Positions 32,370-41,077 of a stretch of DNA of 64,000 bases are shown piece after piece. The DNA comes from JACKFE01 sp050248735 (GTDB lineage: Bacteria > Nitrospirota > Nitrospiria > Nitrospirales > UBA8639): the NCBI GenBank assembly GCA_050248735.1, contig JBFWRU010000002.1, positions 124,001 to 188,000 on the forward strand, read 5' to 3'. The translations under genes were made by a program, and so were the position numbers. Within the stretch, counting starts at the first letter, position 1. Every line of letters begins with the position of its first letter. The notes beneath the pieces were generated by a model, which made no database searches, was not told where the DNA came from, and saw only the letters and a program-made list of their open reading frames with translations.

Positions 32370-33758
32370 ATGACCGTAATGGAATCCGGAGCAAGCCGGG
32401 GCATTTTAATTATTGAAGATGACGAACATTTGCAAACGGCGTTAAGTCACGTTTTGAGTCAGCAGGGGTATCCCATCACCTTGGCGCGTGATGGATATGA
32501 GGCCCTGGAATGTGTGGAGCGCAATCCGCCCTGGTTGGTCCTCACAGACCTGAATTTACCGGGCAAAGGAGGAATGGATTTTTTACGGGAGGTCCGCGCC
32601 CAAGGCTATCATATGCCCGTCGTGGTCATGACGGCGTATGGATCCGTGGATACGGCGGTAGAAGCCCTCAAGCAGGGAGCAACGGAGTTCCTTCAGAAAC
32701 CCTTTCCCTTGGATCGGTTGGAACATTTGGTGCAACAGTTGAAGGATGAAAGTTGTGCACCCCTCGATCCCTGGGGTGCCATTGGGCAGGAACGTCCGGC
32801 TCTGGAGCCACGTGAAGGATTTCTCACCAGGGATCCCAAAGTATTTCAGACGCTCAAGATGTTGGAGTTGGTCGCCAATAGCGCCGCGACGATTTTGATT
32901 CAAGGTGAAAGCGGCACGGGGAAAGAAGTGTTGGCCCGTCATATTCATCGAATCAGTCCTCGCGCGCAACAACCGTTTGTGGCGATTAACTGTGCCGCGC
33001 TTCCGGAAGGCTTGCTGGAAAGTGAATTATTCGGCTACGAAAAGGGTGCGTTTACGGGAGCCCTTGCCCGGCGATGTGGAAAATTCGAATTAGCTCACCA
33101 GGGAACGCTGTTATTGGATGAAATCGGTGAAATGAGCCTGGGGTTGCAGGCCAAACTTCTTCGTGTGCTTCAGGAGAGGGAGGTGGATCGATTGGGCTCC
33201 CGCCACCCTGTCCAAGTGGACGTTCGGGTCATTGCCACGACCAATCGAAATCTCGCGCAAGAAGTGCAATCGGGCCGGTTCCGGGAAGATGTGTTTTACC
33301 GGCTGAGTGTGATGCCTTTCACTCTTCCTCCCTTACGTGAACGTCCGGAAGATATCCAACTGTTGGCGGCAGAGTTTACCAGTCGATCCTTTCGTCGCAA
33401 TGGCCGATCCGGCGGAGGAATTTCGGATGAAGCCTTAAGGTATTTAAAAAGTCGTGCCTGGCGGGGCAATGTCCGTGAACTGGAAAATGTGATTGAACGG
33501 GCGGTGTTGTTAGCCGGGAATGGACCGTTGCAATTGGAGCACGTGCGTTCTGAGGAACCCAACTTGCTTCAAACGGCTGTGGGGCAACCCATTGGCACCA
33601 TTTGGGAAATGGAGCGGGATTTAATCTTGCGAACCTTGGAACGGCATGAGGGTAATCGAACTCATGCGGCCCGTACGCTGGGAATCAGTATCCGGACCTT
33701 ACGCAACAAGTTGCGGGAGTATCGGGAATTAAATGGCGGGATCCCCTTAGGAGTTTAA
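32370..33758 (+). CDS. Sigma-54-dependent response regulator (FlrC/FleR-like)
   Basis: The protein has 462 residues; AAGGAG lies upstream of the ATG. The receiver (about 12-125) has IEDDE, phosphoacceptor D60 and K110. The AAA+ domain has Walker A GESGTGKE at 179-186, GAFTGA at 226-231, LLDEIGEMSLGLQAKLLRVLQE and WRGNVRELENVIERAVLL. The C terminus carries a Fis-like helix-turn-helix (RTHAARTLGISIRTLRNKLREY). The kinase gene ends 11 bases before it. By order and family it matches FlrC/FleR, the activator of sigma-54 flagellar promoters, and two such promoter matches lie downstream, before flgB and before fliL. Confidence 0.85.
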   Translation: MTVMESGASRGILIIEDDEHLQTALSHVLSQQGYPITLARDGYEALECVERNPPWLVLTDLNLPGKGGMDFLREVRAQGYHMPVVVMTAYGSVDTAVEALKQGATEFLQKPFPLDRLEHLVQQLKDESCAPLDPWGAIGQERPALEPREGFLTRDPKVFQTLKMLELVANSAATILIQGESGTGKEVLARHIHRISPRAQQPFVAINCAALPEGLLESELFGYEKGAFTGALARRCGKFELAHQGTLLLDEIGEMSLGLQAKLLRVLQEREVDRLGSRHPVQVDVRVIATTNRNLAQEVQSGRFREDVFYRLSVMPFTLPPLRERPEDIQLLAAEFTSRSFRRNGRSGGGISDEALRYLKSRAWRGNVRELENVIERAVLLAGNGPLQLEHVRSEEPNLLQTAVGQPIGTIWEMERDLILRTLERHEGNRTHAARTLGISIRTLRNKLREYRELNGGIPLGV

Positions 33759-33968
33759 TCACGGAACGAATATACATCATGACCGGTCAAGGGGAAGAAT
33801 CCGCCGGGCAAATCATGCCTGGTGGGGTAAAACATCCCAGTGGGAATCGTGTGATGGTAGGGACACTTTTGAAGATTCCGAACCCTGAATTTCAATGAGT
33901 TCAATGTGATAGATGGAGTTGTTCGTAAAGGAGCGGGAACAGCCTGCCCCTGCAAGTGTTGAGCGCTA

Positions 33969-33984
33969 TGGCATTACTGTTGCT
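33969..33984 (+). promoter_or_regulatory. Sigma-54 promoter of the flgB operon
   Basis: TGGCATTACTGTTGCT has the invariant GG (-24) and GC (-12) exactly 12 bases apart and matches the TGGCAC-N5-TTGCA pattern at all but two informative places. It lies about 80 bases before the flgB start in the 306-base gap after the FlrC-like gene; nothing else was recognised in that gap. Confidence 0.72.
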
Positions 33985-34064
33985 TTTTTTGACCGGGAAG
34001 AATGTTGCCCAGGTGGTGGAGATGTCCGGCCAGGCTTCGAACTTTCAAATAAGGAACGACAACC

Positions 34065-34478
34065 ATGATGATTTCTCCATGGGATGAGGGAACCCGTTTG
34101 TATGAGCACGCATTGGATGTGCGGAGTGGGATTCATGAGACCATCGCTTCCAATATGGCCAATGAAGAAACCCCTGGATACAAAGCCCGGGTGCTACCCT
34201 TTCATGAAACATTGTCTGCCTTGCTTGCCGGTCAGGGCGAGGTGGTACCTGCTCGCACCAATCCCCGGCATATGGCTCTTCATAACGCCGACGGCAACAT
34301 TTTTCACCACACTATCAAGCTCGATGAAGGGGCCGGGTTGGATGACAATACCGTCAACTTAGAAAAGGAAATGACGGTGATGGCTGAAAATACTCTACTC
34401 TATATGGCCGTTAATCAATTTCTGGATGGCCGATTTGAGGGTTGGAAGCGCGCCATCGAAGGTGGTGGCGGAAGGTAA
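34065..34478 (+). CDS. flgB: Flagellar basal-body rod protein FlgB
   Basis: The protein has 137 residues, the normal size. It has the N-terminal rod/hook-family segment GIHETIASNMANEETPGYKAR, a Pro-containing loop, and the C-terminal helix with EKEMTVMAENTLLYMAVNQFL. FlgB is the proximal rod protein exported by the flagellar type III apparatus. AAGGAAC lies upstream of the ATG. It opens the operon behind the sigma-54 promoter; flgC follows after about 120 bases, a gap that shows no hairpin. Confidence 0.93.
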   Translation: MMISPWDEGTRLYEHALDVRSGIHETIASNMANEETPGYKARVLPFHETLSALLAGQGEVVPARTNPRHMALHNADGNIFHHTIKLDEGAGLDDNTVNLEKEMTVMAENTLLYMAVNQFLDGRFEGWKRAIEGGGGR

Positions 34479-34595
34479 TAAAAGCGGATTGGACGGGTGA
34501 GGGGAACCGGGGCAGGACATGGCTTCTTCACCCATGATGAGAGATGACGATTGAGGCAGGGAGCGAGTGGCTTCCCGTTGCAAAAGGAGAAGACA

Positions 34596-35042
34596 ATGAA
34601 TCTAGATCGTGTGTTTGCAGTCGTGGGGTCGGCCTTGGACTCTCAGCGTCAACGGCTGAACATCATTGCCGGAAATTTAGCCAATGCGGAATCCACCCGT
34701 TCTCCGAATGGCGGACCGTATATTCGACGGGATGTGGTGTTTGAAACGACAGCTCCGGAACAACCGTTTTCCTTTGTGTTTGCCAGGGCGTTTCAAGACG
34801 AGAACGAACCCGCCGGGGTGAGGATCATGGACATTATCCAAGATGAGCGGCCTTTGCGGGTCATTTATGACCCGGACCATCCCGATGCGGATGAAAAAGG
34901 CTATCTCCATTTACCGAATGTGAATCCAGTGGAAGAAATGGTCAACCTGATTTCGGCAACCCGGGCGTATGAAGCGAATATTGCGGTCATGGAAACGGGA
35001 AAAACCATGACGCTCAGAGCCTTACAAATGGGTAGTAGTTAG
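34596..35042 (+). CDS. flgC: Flagellar basal-body rod protein FlgC
   Basis: The protein has 148 residues from the ATG at 34596, with AAAGGAG at the right distance; the longer frame from 34551 would include the ribosome binding site itself. The N terminus has QRQRLNIIAGNLANAESTRSPNGGPYIRRDV, the FlgC signature, and the C terminus has YLHLPNVNPVEEMVNLISATRAYEANIAVMETGK. It forms part of the proximal rod with FlgB and FliE. The gene is followed by fliE after 28 bases. Confidence 0.93.
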   Translation: MNLDRVFAVVGSALDSQRQRLNIIAGNLANAESTRSPNGGPYIRRDVVFETTAPEQPFSFVFARAFQDENEPAGVRIMDIIQDERPLRVIYDPDHPDADEKGYLHLPNVNPVEEMVNLISATRAYEANIAVMETGKTMTLRALQMGSS

Positions 35043-35070
35043 TCATGATTTTTGACGAAGGAGGGCACTG

Positions 35071-35373
35071 ATGGACCCGATCACACTCAAAAGTATTCAG
35101 GCGATTCCTGAGCCATTTGCTTCGGACCCCTCCAAAGCCGTGGCCACGTCCGGACCGGGATTTGGCGATCTGCTGAAACACGCGGTCGAACAGGTCAATA
35201 GTATGCAGCATCAGGCCGGTCGTCTGGAAGATGCCGTGGCTCAAGGGGAAAGCGTCAATATTCATCAGGCCGTCATTGCCGGGGAGAAAGCCGGTTTGTC
35301 GTTTCGGCTGATGACGCAGGTCAGAAACAAGCTTGTGGATGCCTATGAAGAAATTATGCGAATGCAAGTCTAG
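35071..35373 (+). CDS. fliE: Flagellar hook-basal body protein FliE
   Basis: The protein has 100 residues, as usual. The C-terminal half has the FliE pattern with SVNIHQAVIAGEKAGLSFRLMTQVRNKLVDAYEEIMRMQV, and the N-terminal half includes FGDLLKHAVEQVN. FliE links the MS ring to the rod and is the first substrate exported. GAAGGAGG lies eight to ten bases before the ATG. It sits in the conserved order flgB-flgC-fliE-fliF. Confidence 0.93.
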   Translation: MDPITLKSIQAIPEPFASDPSKAVATSGPGFGDLLKHAVEQVNSMQHQAGRLEDAVAQGESVNIHQAVIAGEKAGLSFRLMTQVRNKLVDAYEEIMRMQV

Positions 35374-35447
35374 AGCACATAACGAGATGCGCGGTGAGTG
35401 TTCACAGCCAATCGTGTGATTAAGTTGGCTTAAGCAACAACCTTGAT

Positions 35448-37064
35448 GTGGTGTCGCCCGTGCCAGACAGTCTCTTGAAAAATTTCCAGGCGCTTACGCC
35501 AACCCAGCGTATTGGGGTGGTGGTGGTATTGGCTTTGGCCTTGGCCACCATTCCGGTTCTCATGATGATGGGCAAAGAACCGACTCTGGTGGTGCTGTAC
35601 TCCCATTTGGAACCCGATGACACGCGATCCATTATCCAGGAACTCGGGAAGTTGAGTGTCAGTTACGAGGTGGGAGAAAGCGGCAATGTAATTAAAGTTC
35701 CCGCCGAACGCGTGCATGAATTGCGATTGCAGTTGGCCTCTCTGGGCTTACCTGAGTCGGCCGGAGTGGGATTTGAAATTTTTGACCGCTCGGCTCTGGG
35801 CGCGACTCCGTTCACGCAACAAATGAATTATCGAAGGGCTCTCCAAGGTGAATTAGCCAGAACGATCAGCCAAATTTCGCAAGTCGAACGGGTTCGAGTC
35901 CATTTGGTTATCCCGGAAAAGCGGTTATTCAGTTCAGATCAGAAGAGTGCTCAGGCCGCCGTGGTGTTGACCCTGAAGCGGGGAAGCCCTCTTGGAGGGT
36001 CGCAGGTACAGGGGATTGTGCATTTGGTCGCCAGCAGTGTGGAAGGCCTTGAGCCCGGTCAGGTGACGGTAGTTGACCACCATGGAAAAGTCTTGAGCCA
36101 GAATGCCGGGGATGATGATGCCCAAATGACGGCTTCCCAAATTGAGACCCAGCGGCGTGTGGAGCATGATTTGGAACAACGGGTGCAAACGATGTTGGAC
36201 CAGGTGTTGGGTCAGGACAAGTCGGTGGTTCGAGTAACCGCCCCATTGGAATTCCGACAGGTCGAAATTACGGAAGAAAGTTTCGACCCCAATAGCCAAG
36301 TGGTACGGAGTGAAAACCGAAGCCAGGAAAAAGTGCTTGAACAGGGAGGCAGCCGGAGGGTTGAACAGGGTGTACCAGGTGTTTCTTCAAACGTGCCGAG
36401 TGGTCAAACGTCGGGGGGGACGGGAGGAAGCGGACAGAAAGAAGCCAAGCGGAAAAATGAAACACTCAACTACGAGTTAAATCGGAAAGTCAGCAAAATC
36501 GTGGAACCCACTGGTGCCATCAAACGGTTAAGTGTAGCGGTTTTGGTGGATGGGACATATGAAGCCGGCGGAGCAGCGGATGGAAAAGCTGATGGGAGTG
36601 AAGAAGCCAAAAAATATACTCCACGCACGGAACAGGAAATTCAAAATCTCATCCAGATTATCAAAAAGTCGGTAGGATTCAATGACGAGCGGGGCGATCA
36701 AATCGAGGTCGTGAACGTCCCATTTGAAAGTACCGCAGTGCCGGCCGGGGAAGAGGGAATTACCGGGACCGTTCAATCCATTGTAGCGACTTGGGGTGGC
36801 TTCTTGAAGCCGGTGTTGTTCTTTGTTCTGGGCCTGTTGGTCATTTGGTTCGTGATTCGTCCTGTTGCCTTGAATCTTAGCAAGCCTATCGCCGAACCCG
36901 CACTTTTGGCTTCTGATGGGTTGCCGGCCACCGTAGCGGAAGTGGAAGCACAAATCAGGGAAACACCTCAGGAAATGGCCATAAAAATGGCTGCACAAAA
37001 TCCAGCGTCGGCCGCCCATGTCATACGAGGGTGGATCAAGGATGAGCAAGGGGAAAAAGTCTAA
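35448..37064 (+). CDS. fliF: Flagellar MS-ring protein FliF
   Basis: The protein has 538 residues and starts at GTG without a clear ribosome binding site; a second GTG follows directly. A membrane helix at about 20-40 and another near 455-475 flank the periplasmic ring-building region. That region holds YSHLEPDDTRSIIQELGK, NYRRALQGELARTISQISQVERVRVHLVIPE and the linker rich in Gly and Ser at about 300-330. The C-terminal cytoplasmic tail (AAQNPASAAHVIRGWIKDE) is the FliG-binding end. It forms the base of the flagellar motor, with fliG directly downstream. Confidence 0.94.
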   Translation: MVSPVPDSLLKNFQALTPTQRIGVVVVLALALATIPVLMMMGKEPTLVVLYSHLEPDDTRSIIQELGKLSVSYEVGESGNVIKVPAERVHELRLQLASLGLPESAGVGFEIFDRSALGATPFTQQMNYRRALQGELARTISQISQVERVRVHLVIPEKRLFSSDQKSAQAAVVLTLKRGSPLGGSQVQGIVHLVASSVEGLEPGQVTVVDHHGKVLSQNAGDDDAQMTASQIETQRRVEHDLEQRVQTMLDQVLGQDKSVVRVTAPLEFRQVEITEESFDPNSQVVRSENRSQEKVLEQGGSRRVEQGVPGVSSNVPSGQTSGGTGGSGQKEAKRKNETLNYELNRKVSKIVEPTGAIKRLSVAVLVDGTYEAGGAADGKADGSEEAKKYTPRTEQEIQNLIQIIKKSVGFNDERGDQIEVVNVPFESTAVPAGEEGITGTVQSIVATWGGFLKPVLFFVLGLLVIWFVIRPVALNLSKPIAEPALLASDGLPATVAEVEAQIRETPQEMAIKMAAQNPASAAHVIRGWIKDEQGEKV

Positions 37065-37067
37065 GCC

Positions 37068-38063
37068 GTGAATGATACTTTGTCCGGTTATGAAAAGGCA
37101 GCCATCTTATTACTGGCCATCGGAGAAAACTCCGCGGTAGAGGTTTTAAAAGCCCTGGACCAAAAAGACATCCGGCAAATTGGCGCCTATTTGGGTGCGA
37201 TGGTAAATGTCGGCCAGGACGAACATCGGATGGTCTTAAAAGAGTATATGGAGTTGGCCGGTGCCTCTGGCTTATCCGTGGAAGGGAAAGTGTATTTATC
37301 AAAAATTCTCACCTCCGCGCTCGGAAAAGATAAAGCCCGTCGGATTCTCAATTCGTTAAACACATCGGAAAACGCCGGATTTGAAACCCTGAAGTCCTTG
37401 GATGCGGCCTCGATTGCGAATTTATTGGCCTTTGAGCACCCTCAAACCGGTGCCCTGATCCTGGCGAATTTGGAGTCGGATCAAGCCGGACAAATTTTGA
37501 GTTTATTGCAGCCGTACAAACGGGACGCGATCGTGTATCGCCTGGCGACCACCGAGGAAGTGTCTCCCAATATGGTTGAGGAATTAAATTGGGTGTTACA
37601 GGAAGAACTGCGATTGGGTTCGTCACGAAATGCCATTCCGGTGGGTGGTACCGGGTTAGTGGCTGAAATTCTCAATACGGTCAAACGAAATATTGAAGGT
37701 GAAATCATGACCGAATTGGAAGGCAAAAATCCGGAGTTGGCTGAGGAGATTCGAGGTAAAATGTTCACCTTTGAAGACTTGGAAAATGTGGACGATCGGG
37801 GCATGCAGGAGTTGTTGCGCGAAGTGGCGAAGGAAGAGTTGCTGTTGGCCTTGAAGCCGATTGAAGGCCCGCTACGTGACAAATTCTTCAAGAACATGTC
37901 CAGCCGGGCAGCTGAATCGCTCAAAGAAGATATGGAGACGCGTGGGCCGGTGAAACTCAGTGACGTCGAATCCGCTCAGCAAAATATCTTGAAGACGGTC
38001 CAACGATTAGCCGGTGAGGGGCGTGTGGCCTTAGGAGGCAAGGGTGAAGAACAAATGGTCTAG
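37068..38063 (+). CDS. fliG: Flagellar motor switch protein FliG
   Basis: The protein has 331 residues and starts at GTG three bases after the fliF stop. Domains in order are FliG-N (to about 100, YEKAAILLLAIGENSAVEVLKAL), FliG-M with the EHPQ segment in FEHPQTGALILANLE near 123-137, and FliG-C with MFTFEDLENVDDRGMQELLREV and the charged torque helix LRDKFFKNMSSRAAESLKEDMETRGPVKLSDVE. It couples stator force to the rotor and forms the C-ring with FliM and FliN. It overlaps fliH by 20 bases. Confidence 0.95.
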   Translation: MNDTLSGYEKAAILLLAIGENSAVEVLKALDQKDIRQIGAYLGAMVNVGQDEHRMVLKEYMELAGASGLSVEGKVYLSKILTSALGKDKARRILNSLNTSENAGFETLKSLDAASIANLLAFEHPQTGALILANLESDQAGQILSLLQPYKRDAIVYRLATTEEVSPNMVEELNWVLQEELRLGSSRNAIPVGGTGLVAEILNTVKRNIEGEIMTELEGKNPELAEEIRGKMFTFEDLENVDDRGMQELLREVAKEELLLALKPIEGPLRDKFFKNMSSRAAESLKEDMETRGPVKLSDVESAQQNILKTVQRLAGEGRVALGGKGEEQMV

Positions 38064-38712
38064 AGTGCTCACTCCTGAATTGCAAGGAGAGTCGGTCAAA
38101 CTCTTCCAGATGAATGAGTTGAAAAGTGATAAAGAGAAGGAAGAGGAACTTCCGCCTCATGATTGCTCCGAATTGCAACGGAATGCGTACGAACAGGGAC
38201 GAGAAGTCGGCCAGGCCGAAGGGCAGGCCGCCTGCCAAGCCAAAGTGCAGGAAGAGATCACCCACCTTCTGACGCTGGCTAATCATATTGGTCAGGTTCG
38301 CTTGGGAGAGTTGGAGGAACGCCAACGGGATATCGTGGAAATTGCGATGGCCATTGCCAAAAAAATCCTCATCAAAGAGCTTGAAGTGGATCGAGAAGTA
38401 CTCTTGCGTCAGGTGAAACAGGTGTTACAGCTGGTATCCAAGCGGGAATTGGTCACGATTTTTGTCCATCCTCAAGACGCCCAGTTGTTGAAGCCGGTTC
38501 AGGATCGGTTGCGGATGGAATGTGATGATCCGGCGAATGTGCTGATTGAGAGTCAGGATGACATTGAGCGGGGGAGTTGCATTGTCGAACAGGCCGGTCT
38601 GTTGCTCGATGCACAAATTTCCCGACAATTACAAACTATTTCAGAGGAATTTGGCCTTCAAGAGGTAGGCATTACTCCTCATGAGTCTGGCGACCATACT
38701 CCAACAGCTTGA
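38044..38712 (+). CDS. fliH: Flagellar assembly protein FliH
   Basis: The protein has 222 residues and begins at a GTG inside the end of fliG, with AGGAGG five to six bases upstream. The middle has the FliH coiled region (NAYEQGREVGQAEGQAACQAKVQEE) with the A/G-xxx repeats typical of the family. The C-terminal half resembles the V-ATPase E-subunit-like domain: IAMAIAKKILIKELEVDREVLLRQVKQVL and a late GSCIVEQAGLLLDAQISRQL. It regulates the export ATPase FliI. It overlaps fliI by 32 bases. Confidence 0.9.
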   Translation: MKNKWSRVLTPELQGESVKLFQMNELKSDKEKEEELPPHDCSELQRNAYEQGREVGQAEGQAACQAKVQEEITHLLTLANHIGQVRLGELEERQRDIVEIAMAIAKKILIKELEVDREVLLRQVKQVLQLVSKRELVTIFVHPQDAQLLKPVQDRLRMECDDPANVLIESQDDIERGSCIVEQAGLLLDAQISRQLQTISEEFGLQEVGITPHESGDHTPTA

Positions 38713-40024
38713 TTCCATACCAACCGTCACCATGACCGGTCGGGTCATCAAGGCGGTGGGTCTTACACTGGAAAGCACTGGGACGGGTGTATCCGTCGGT
38801 CAGCGGTGCGACATCCTTTCCCATCGAGGGAAAAGAGCCTGTGAAGGAGAAGTGGTGGGCTTTCGGGAGCACCGCGTGCTGGTGATGCCCTTTGGTCAGG
38901 TTCGAGGTATTCAGGCCGGAGATTCGGTTCGCTTTCATCCCACCTCCCCTCATCTTCCCGTTGGGCCGGCCATGTTAGGCCGAGTGCTTGATGGTCTGGG
39001 GCAGCCATTGGATGGCCTTACCCCGCTGGTATGTACCCATCGATATCCTCTGTATGCCCAGGCCCCATCTCCCATGAGTCGGAACCGTATCGCCGAGCCG
39101 TTGGATTTAGGCGTTCGAGCACTGAACGCCATGCTGACGTGCGGGGTGGGACAAAAAGTGGGGATATTCTCGGGCAGTGGAGTGGGGAAAAGCGTACTGC
39201 TGGGCATGATCGCCCGTCGGACGACTGCCGATGTCAATGTGATTGCTCTGGTGGGTGAACGAGGTCGTGAGGTCAAGGAGTTTATCGAACGCGACTTAGG
39301 CCTTGAGGGACTCCGGCGATCCGTGGTGATTGCGGCAACGTCGGATCAGTCTCCACTGGTGCGGGTGCGAGCGGTCTTTGTGGCGACGGCCATTGCGGAA
39401 TATTTTCGGGATCAGGGGAATCGGGTGTTGCTGTTCGTAGACTCCCTGACCCGTTTGGCTCATGCCCAACGGGAAGTGGGATTGGCTGCGGGGGAACCCC
39501 CAACCAGCAAAGGATACCCTCCTTCGGTGTTTAACGTGTTTCCGCAGGTCCTGGAACGTGTCGGGCCGGTGCCGGCGGGGTCCATCACAGGACTGTATAC
39601 CGTGCTGGTGGATGGAGATGATTTGAATGATCCCATTGCCGATACCATCCGCTCCATCCTGGATGGTCATATAGTCCTGACACGAGCGCTAGCCATGGAG
39701 GGGCATTTCCCGGCGGTGGATATCCTCCAAAGTGTGAGCCGGGTGATGTCGGATATTGTTCCCGATGCCCACTTACAGGCCAGCCGATTTCTGGCGCAGC
39801 TCATGAATGAGTATCGCCAGGCCAAGGACTTGATTGATTTGGGGGCGTATCAATCAGGAAGCAATAGACGGTTGGATGTGGCGATCGAGTTGAAGGGGGC
39901 GATTAATCAATTTTTACGCCAAGACAGAAATGAACAGGCCACGCTTGAGGATAGTCTGTCAGGCCTGACCGCCTTGGTGGGACAAGCCAAATCACGTCTT
40001 GCAAAAAAGGTAGGAACGGCATGA
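38681..40024 (+). CDS. fliI: Flagellum-specific ATPase FliI
   Basis: The protein has 447 residues. It is a type III export ATPase of the F1-beta family, with Walker A GSGVGKSV at 165-172, Walker B region LLFVDSLTRLAHAQREVGLAAGEPP, the typical VGERGREVKEF and the SKGYPPSVF segment of the flagellar branch. It works as a hexamer with FliH and FliJ at the export gate and energises unfolding and release of substrates. The start overlaps fliH, and its end overlaps fliJ by four bases (ATGA). Confidence 0.95.
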   Translation: MSLATILQQLDSIPTVTMTGRVIKAVGLTLESTGTGVSVGQRCDILSHRGKRACEGEVVGFREHRVLVMPFGQVRGIQAGDSVRFHPTSPHLPVGPAMLGRVLDGLGQPLDGLTPLVCTHRYPLYAQAPSPMSRNRIAEPLDLGVRALNAMLTCGVGQKVGIFSGSGVGKSVLLGMIARRTTADVNVIALVGERGREVKEFIERDLGLEGLRRSVVIAATSDQSPLVRVRAVFVATAIAEYFRDQGNRVLLFVDSLTRLAHAQREVGLAAGEPPTSKGYPPSVFNVFPQVLERVGPVPAGSITGLYTVLVDGDDLNDPIADTIRSILDGHIVLTRALAMEGHFPAVDILQSVSRVMSDIVPDAHLQASRFLAQLMNEYRQAKDLIDLGAYQSGSNRRLDVAIELKGAINQFLRQDRNEQATLEDSLSGLTALVGQAKSRLAKKVGTA

Positions 40025-40464
40025 ATTGGACAACACTCTTGAAGTTTCGGAAGCAAGTGGAGGACATGGCGCGCGAAGCTGTGGTGTTAACCGAATGGGA
40101 AAAGAGTCAGGAACGGGCACAAGTCGATCAACTGCACCGTGAGATGGACATGATTGTTGGAGATCTTGCCACCTTATTGCAGGAAGGGACCGACAGCCTC
40201 TTGACCAGGGAACGGTACCGTTGGATGGACGCCTTACGTGATCAATTGGAGCAGCAGGGGAAGAAGCTTCAACTCTTGGACGAGAAACTGCTGGGCCTAC
40301 GGGAAAAACTCAAAAAATCCTATCAGGCCAGACGCGTCGTGGAATTGGTGATTGAGAAAAAGGAACGGGAAGTATTTGAAACTCTGGCCAGGCAGGAGCA
40401 GCTGCTGCATGATGAGATGACGGCTCATGCCTATTCAATGAGGAGACATGAAGAAATCGCCTAG
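40021..40464 (+). CDS. fliJ: Flagellar export protein FliJ
   Basis: The protein has 147 residues, nearly all helical and charged, with the FliJ layout of two antiparallel helices. Segments such as LLKFRKQVEDMAREAVVLTEWEKSQERAQVDQL and RRVVELVIEKK-like runs (ARRVVELVIEKKEREVFE) fit the family. FliJ is the stalk-like helper of the FliI ATPase and cycles export chaperones. It overlaps fliI by four bases and the next gene by 17. The sequence is poorly conserved, so the gene order carries much of the weight. Confidence 0.85.
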   Translation: MNWTTLLKFRKQVEDMAREAVVLTEWEKSQERAQVDQLHREMDMIVGDLATLLQEGTDSLLTRERYRWMDALRDQLEQQGKKLQLLDEKLLGLREKLKKSYQARRVVELVIEKKEREVFETLARQEQLLHDEMTAHAYSMRRHEEIA

Positions 40465-41074
40465 TAGAACAATTTTACCTAGTTGGAAGATCATTCCGTG
40501 GTGGATGGTGGTCATACTGCTCTGGGGAACTGCAGTCTGGTCGGTACAGGAGACCAACCATGAATCCGATGCCGATTATTCGGAAAATCAAGCGATTGAA
40601 ACCACGTTGACGGATGAAATACCGACCGAAGAGCTCACACTCCTGGAACAGTTGCAAGCTCGATTGAAAGCAGTTGAGGAGCGGGAACGGGAGTTGCAAA
40701 TTCGTGAAGAGCGTGTGGCGGCCTTGCAGCGGGATGTGGAAGCTCTTGCGGCACGACAATCCAAAGAGGCGCAGCGACTTGGCAGTCAGGCGTCAGCCTT
40801 GAAGGAAGAGCAACAGGAGTTTCTGGCCCAGGATCCTGCGTTGGACCATCTCATCAAGATCTATGAATCCATGGATCCTGAAGAAGCTGCGTTGCGGATT
40901 GAACAAATGAAAGAGGGCTTGGCGTTGGATCTTTTAGCATCTATTAAAGGGAAAAAAGCTGCGGCATTGTTGGCGGGTGTGTCACCGCTCAAAGCCGCAC
41001 GCTTGTCTGAGGGTCTTCGTCGACACCGGGAAAGCAAATTACAAGAACGTGCAGACGCCAAGCCAAAAAAATAA
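40448..41074 (+). CDS. MotE-like flagellar membrane protein
   Basis: The protein has 208 residues. An N-terminal membrane helix (about 14-33) is followed by a long coiled coil (about 60-130) and then an MgtE-N/FliG-like domain (LIKIYESMDPEEAALRIEQM, IKGKKAAALLAGVSPLKAARL). This is the layout of MotE, the periplasmic chaperone-like partner of MotC known in alpha-proteobacteria, and of similar genes found between fliJ and fliK elsewhere. The domain after a single signal anchor should face the periplasm. It may help stator or basal-body assembly; MotC itself is not seen here. Confidence 0.75.
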   Translation: MKKSPSRTILPSWKIIPWWMVVILLWGTAVWSVQETNHESDADYSENQAIETTLTDEIPTEELTLLEQLQARLKAVEERERELQIREERVAALQRDVEALAARQSKEAQRLGSQASALKEEQQEFLAQDPALDHLIKIYESMDPEEAALRIEQMKEGLALDLLASIKGKKAAALLAGVSPLKAARLSEGLRRHRESKLQERADAKPKK

Positions 41075-41077
41075 TAC

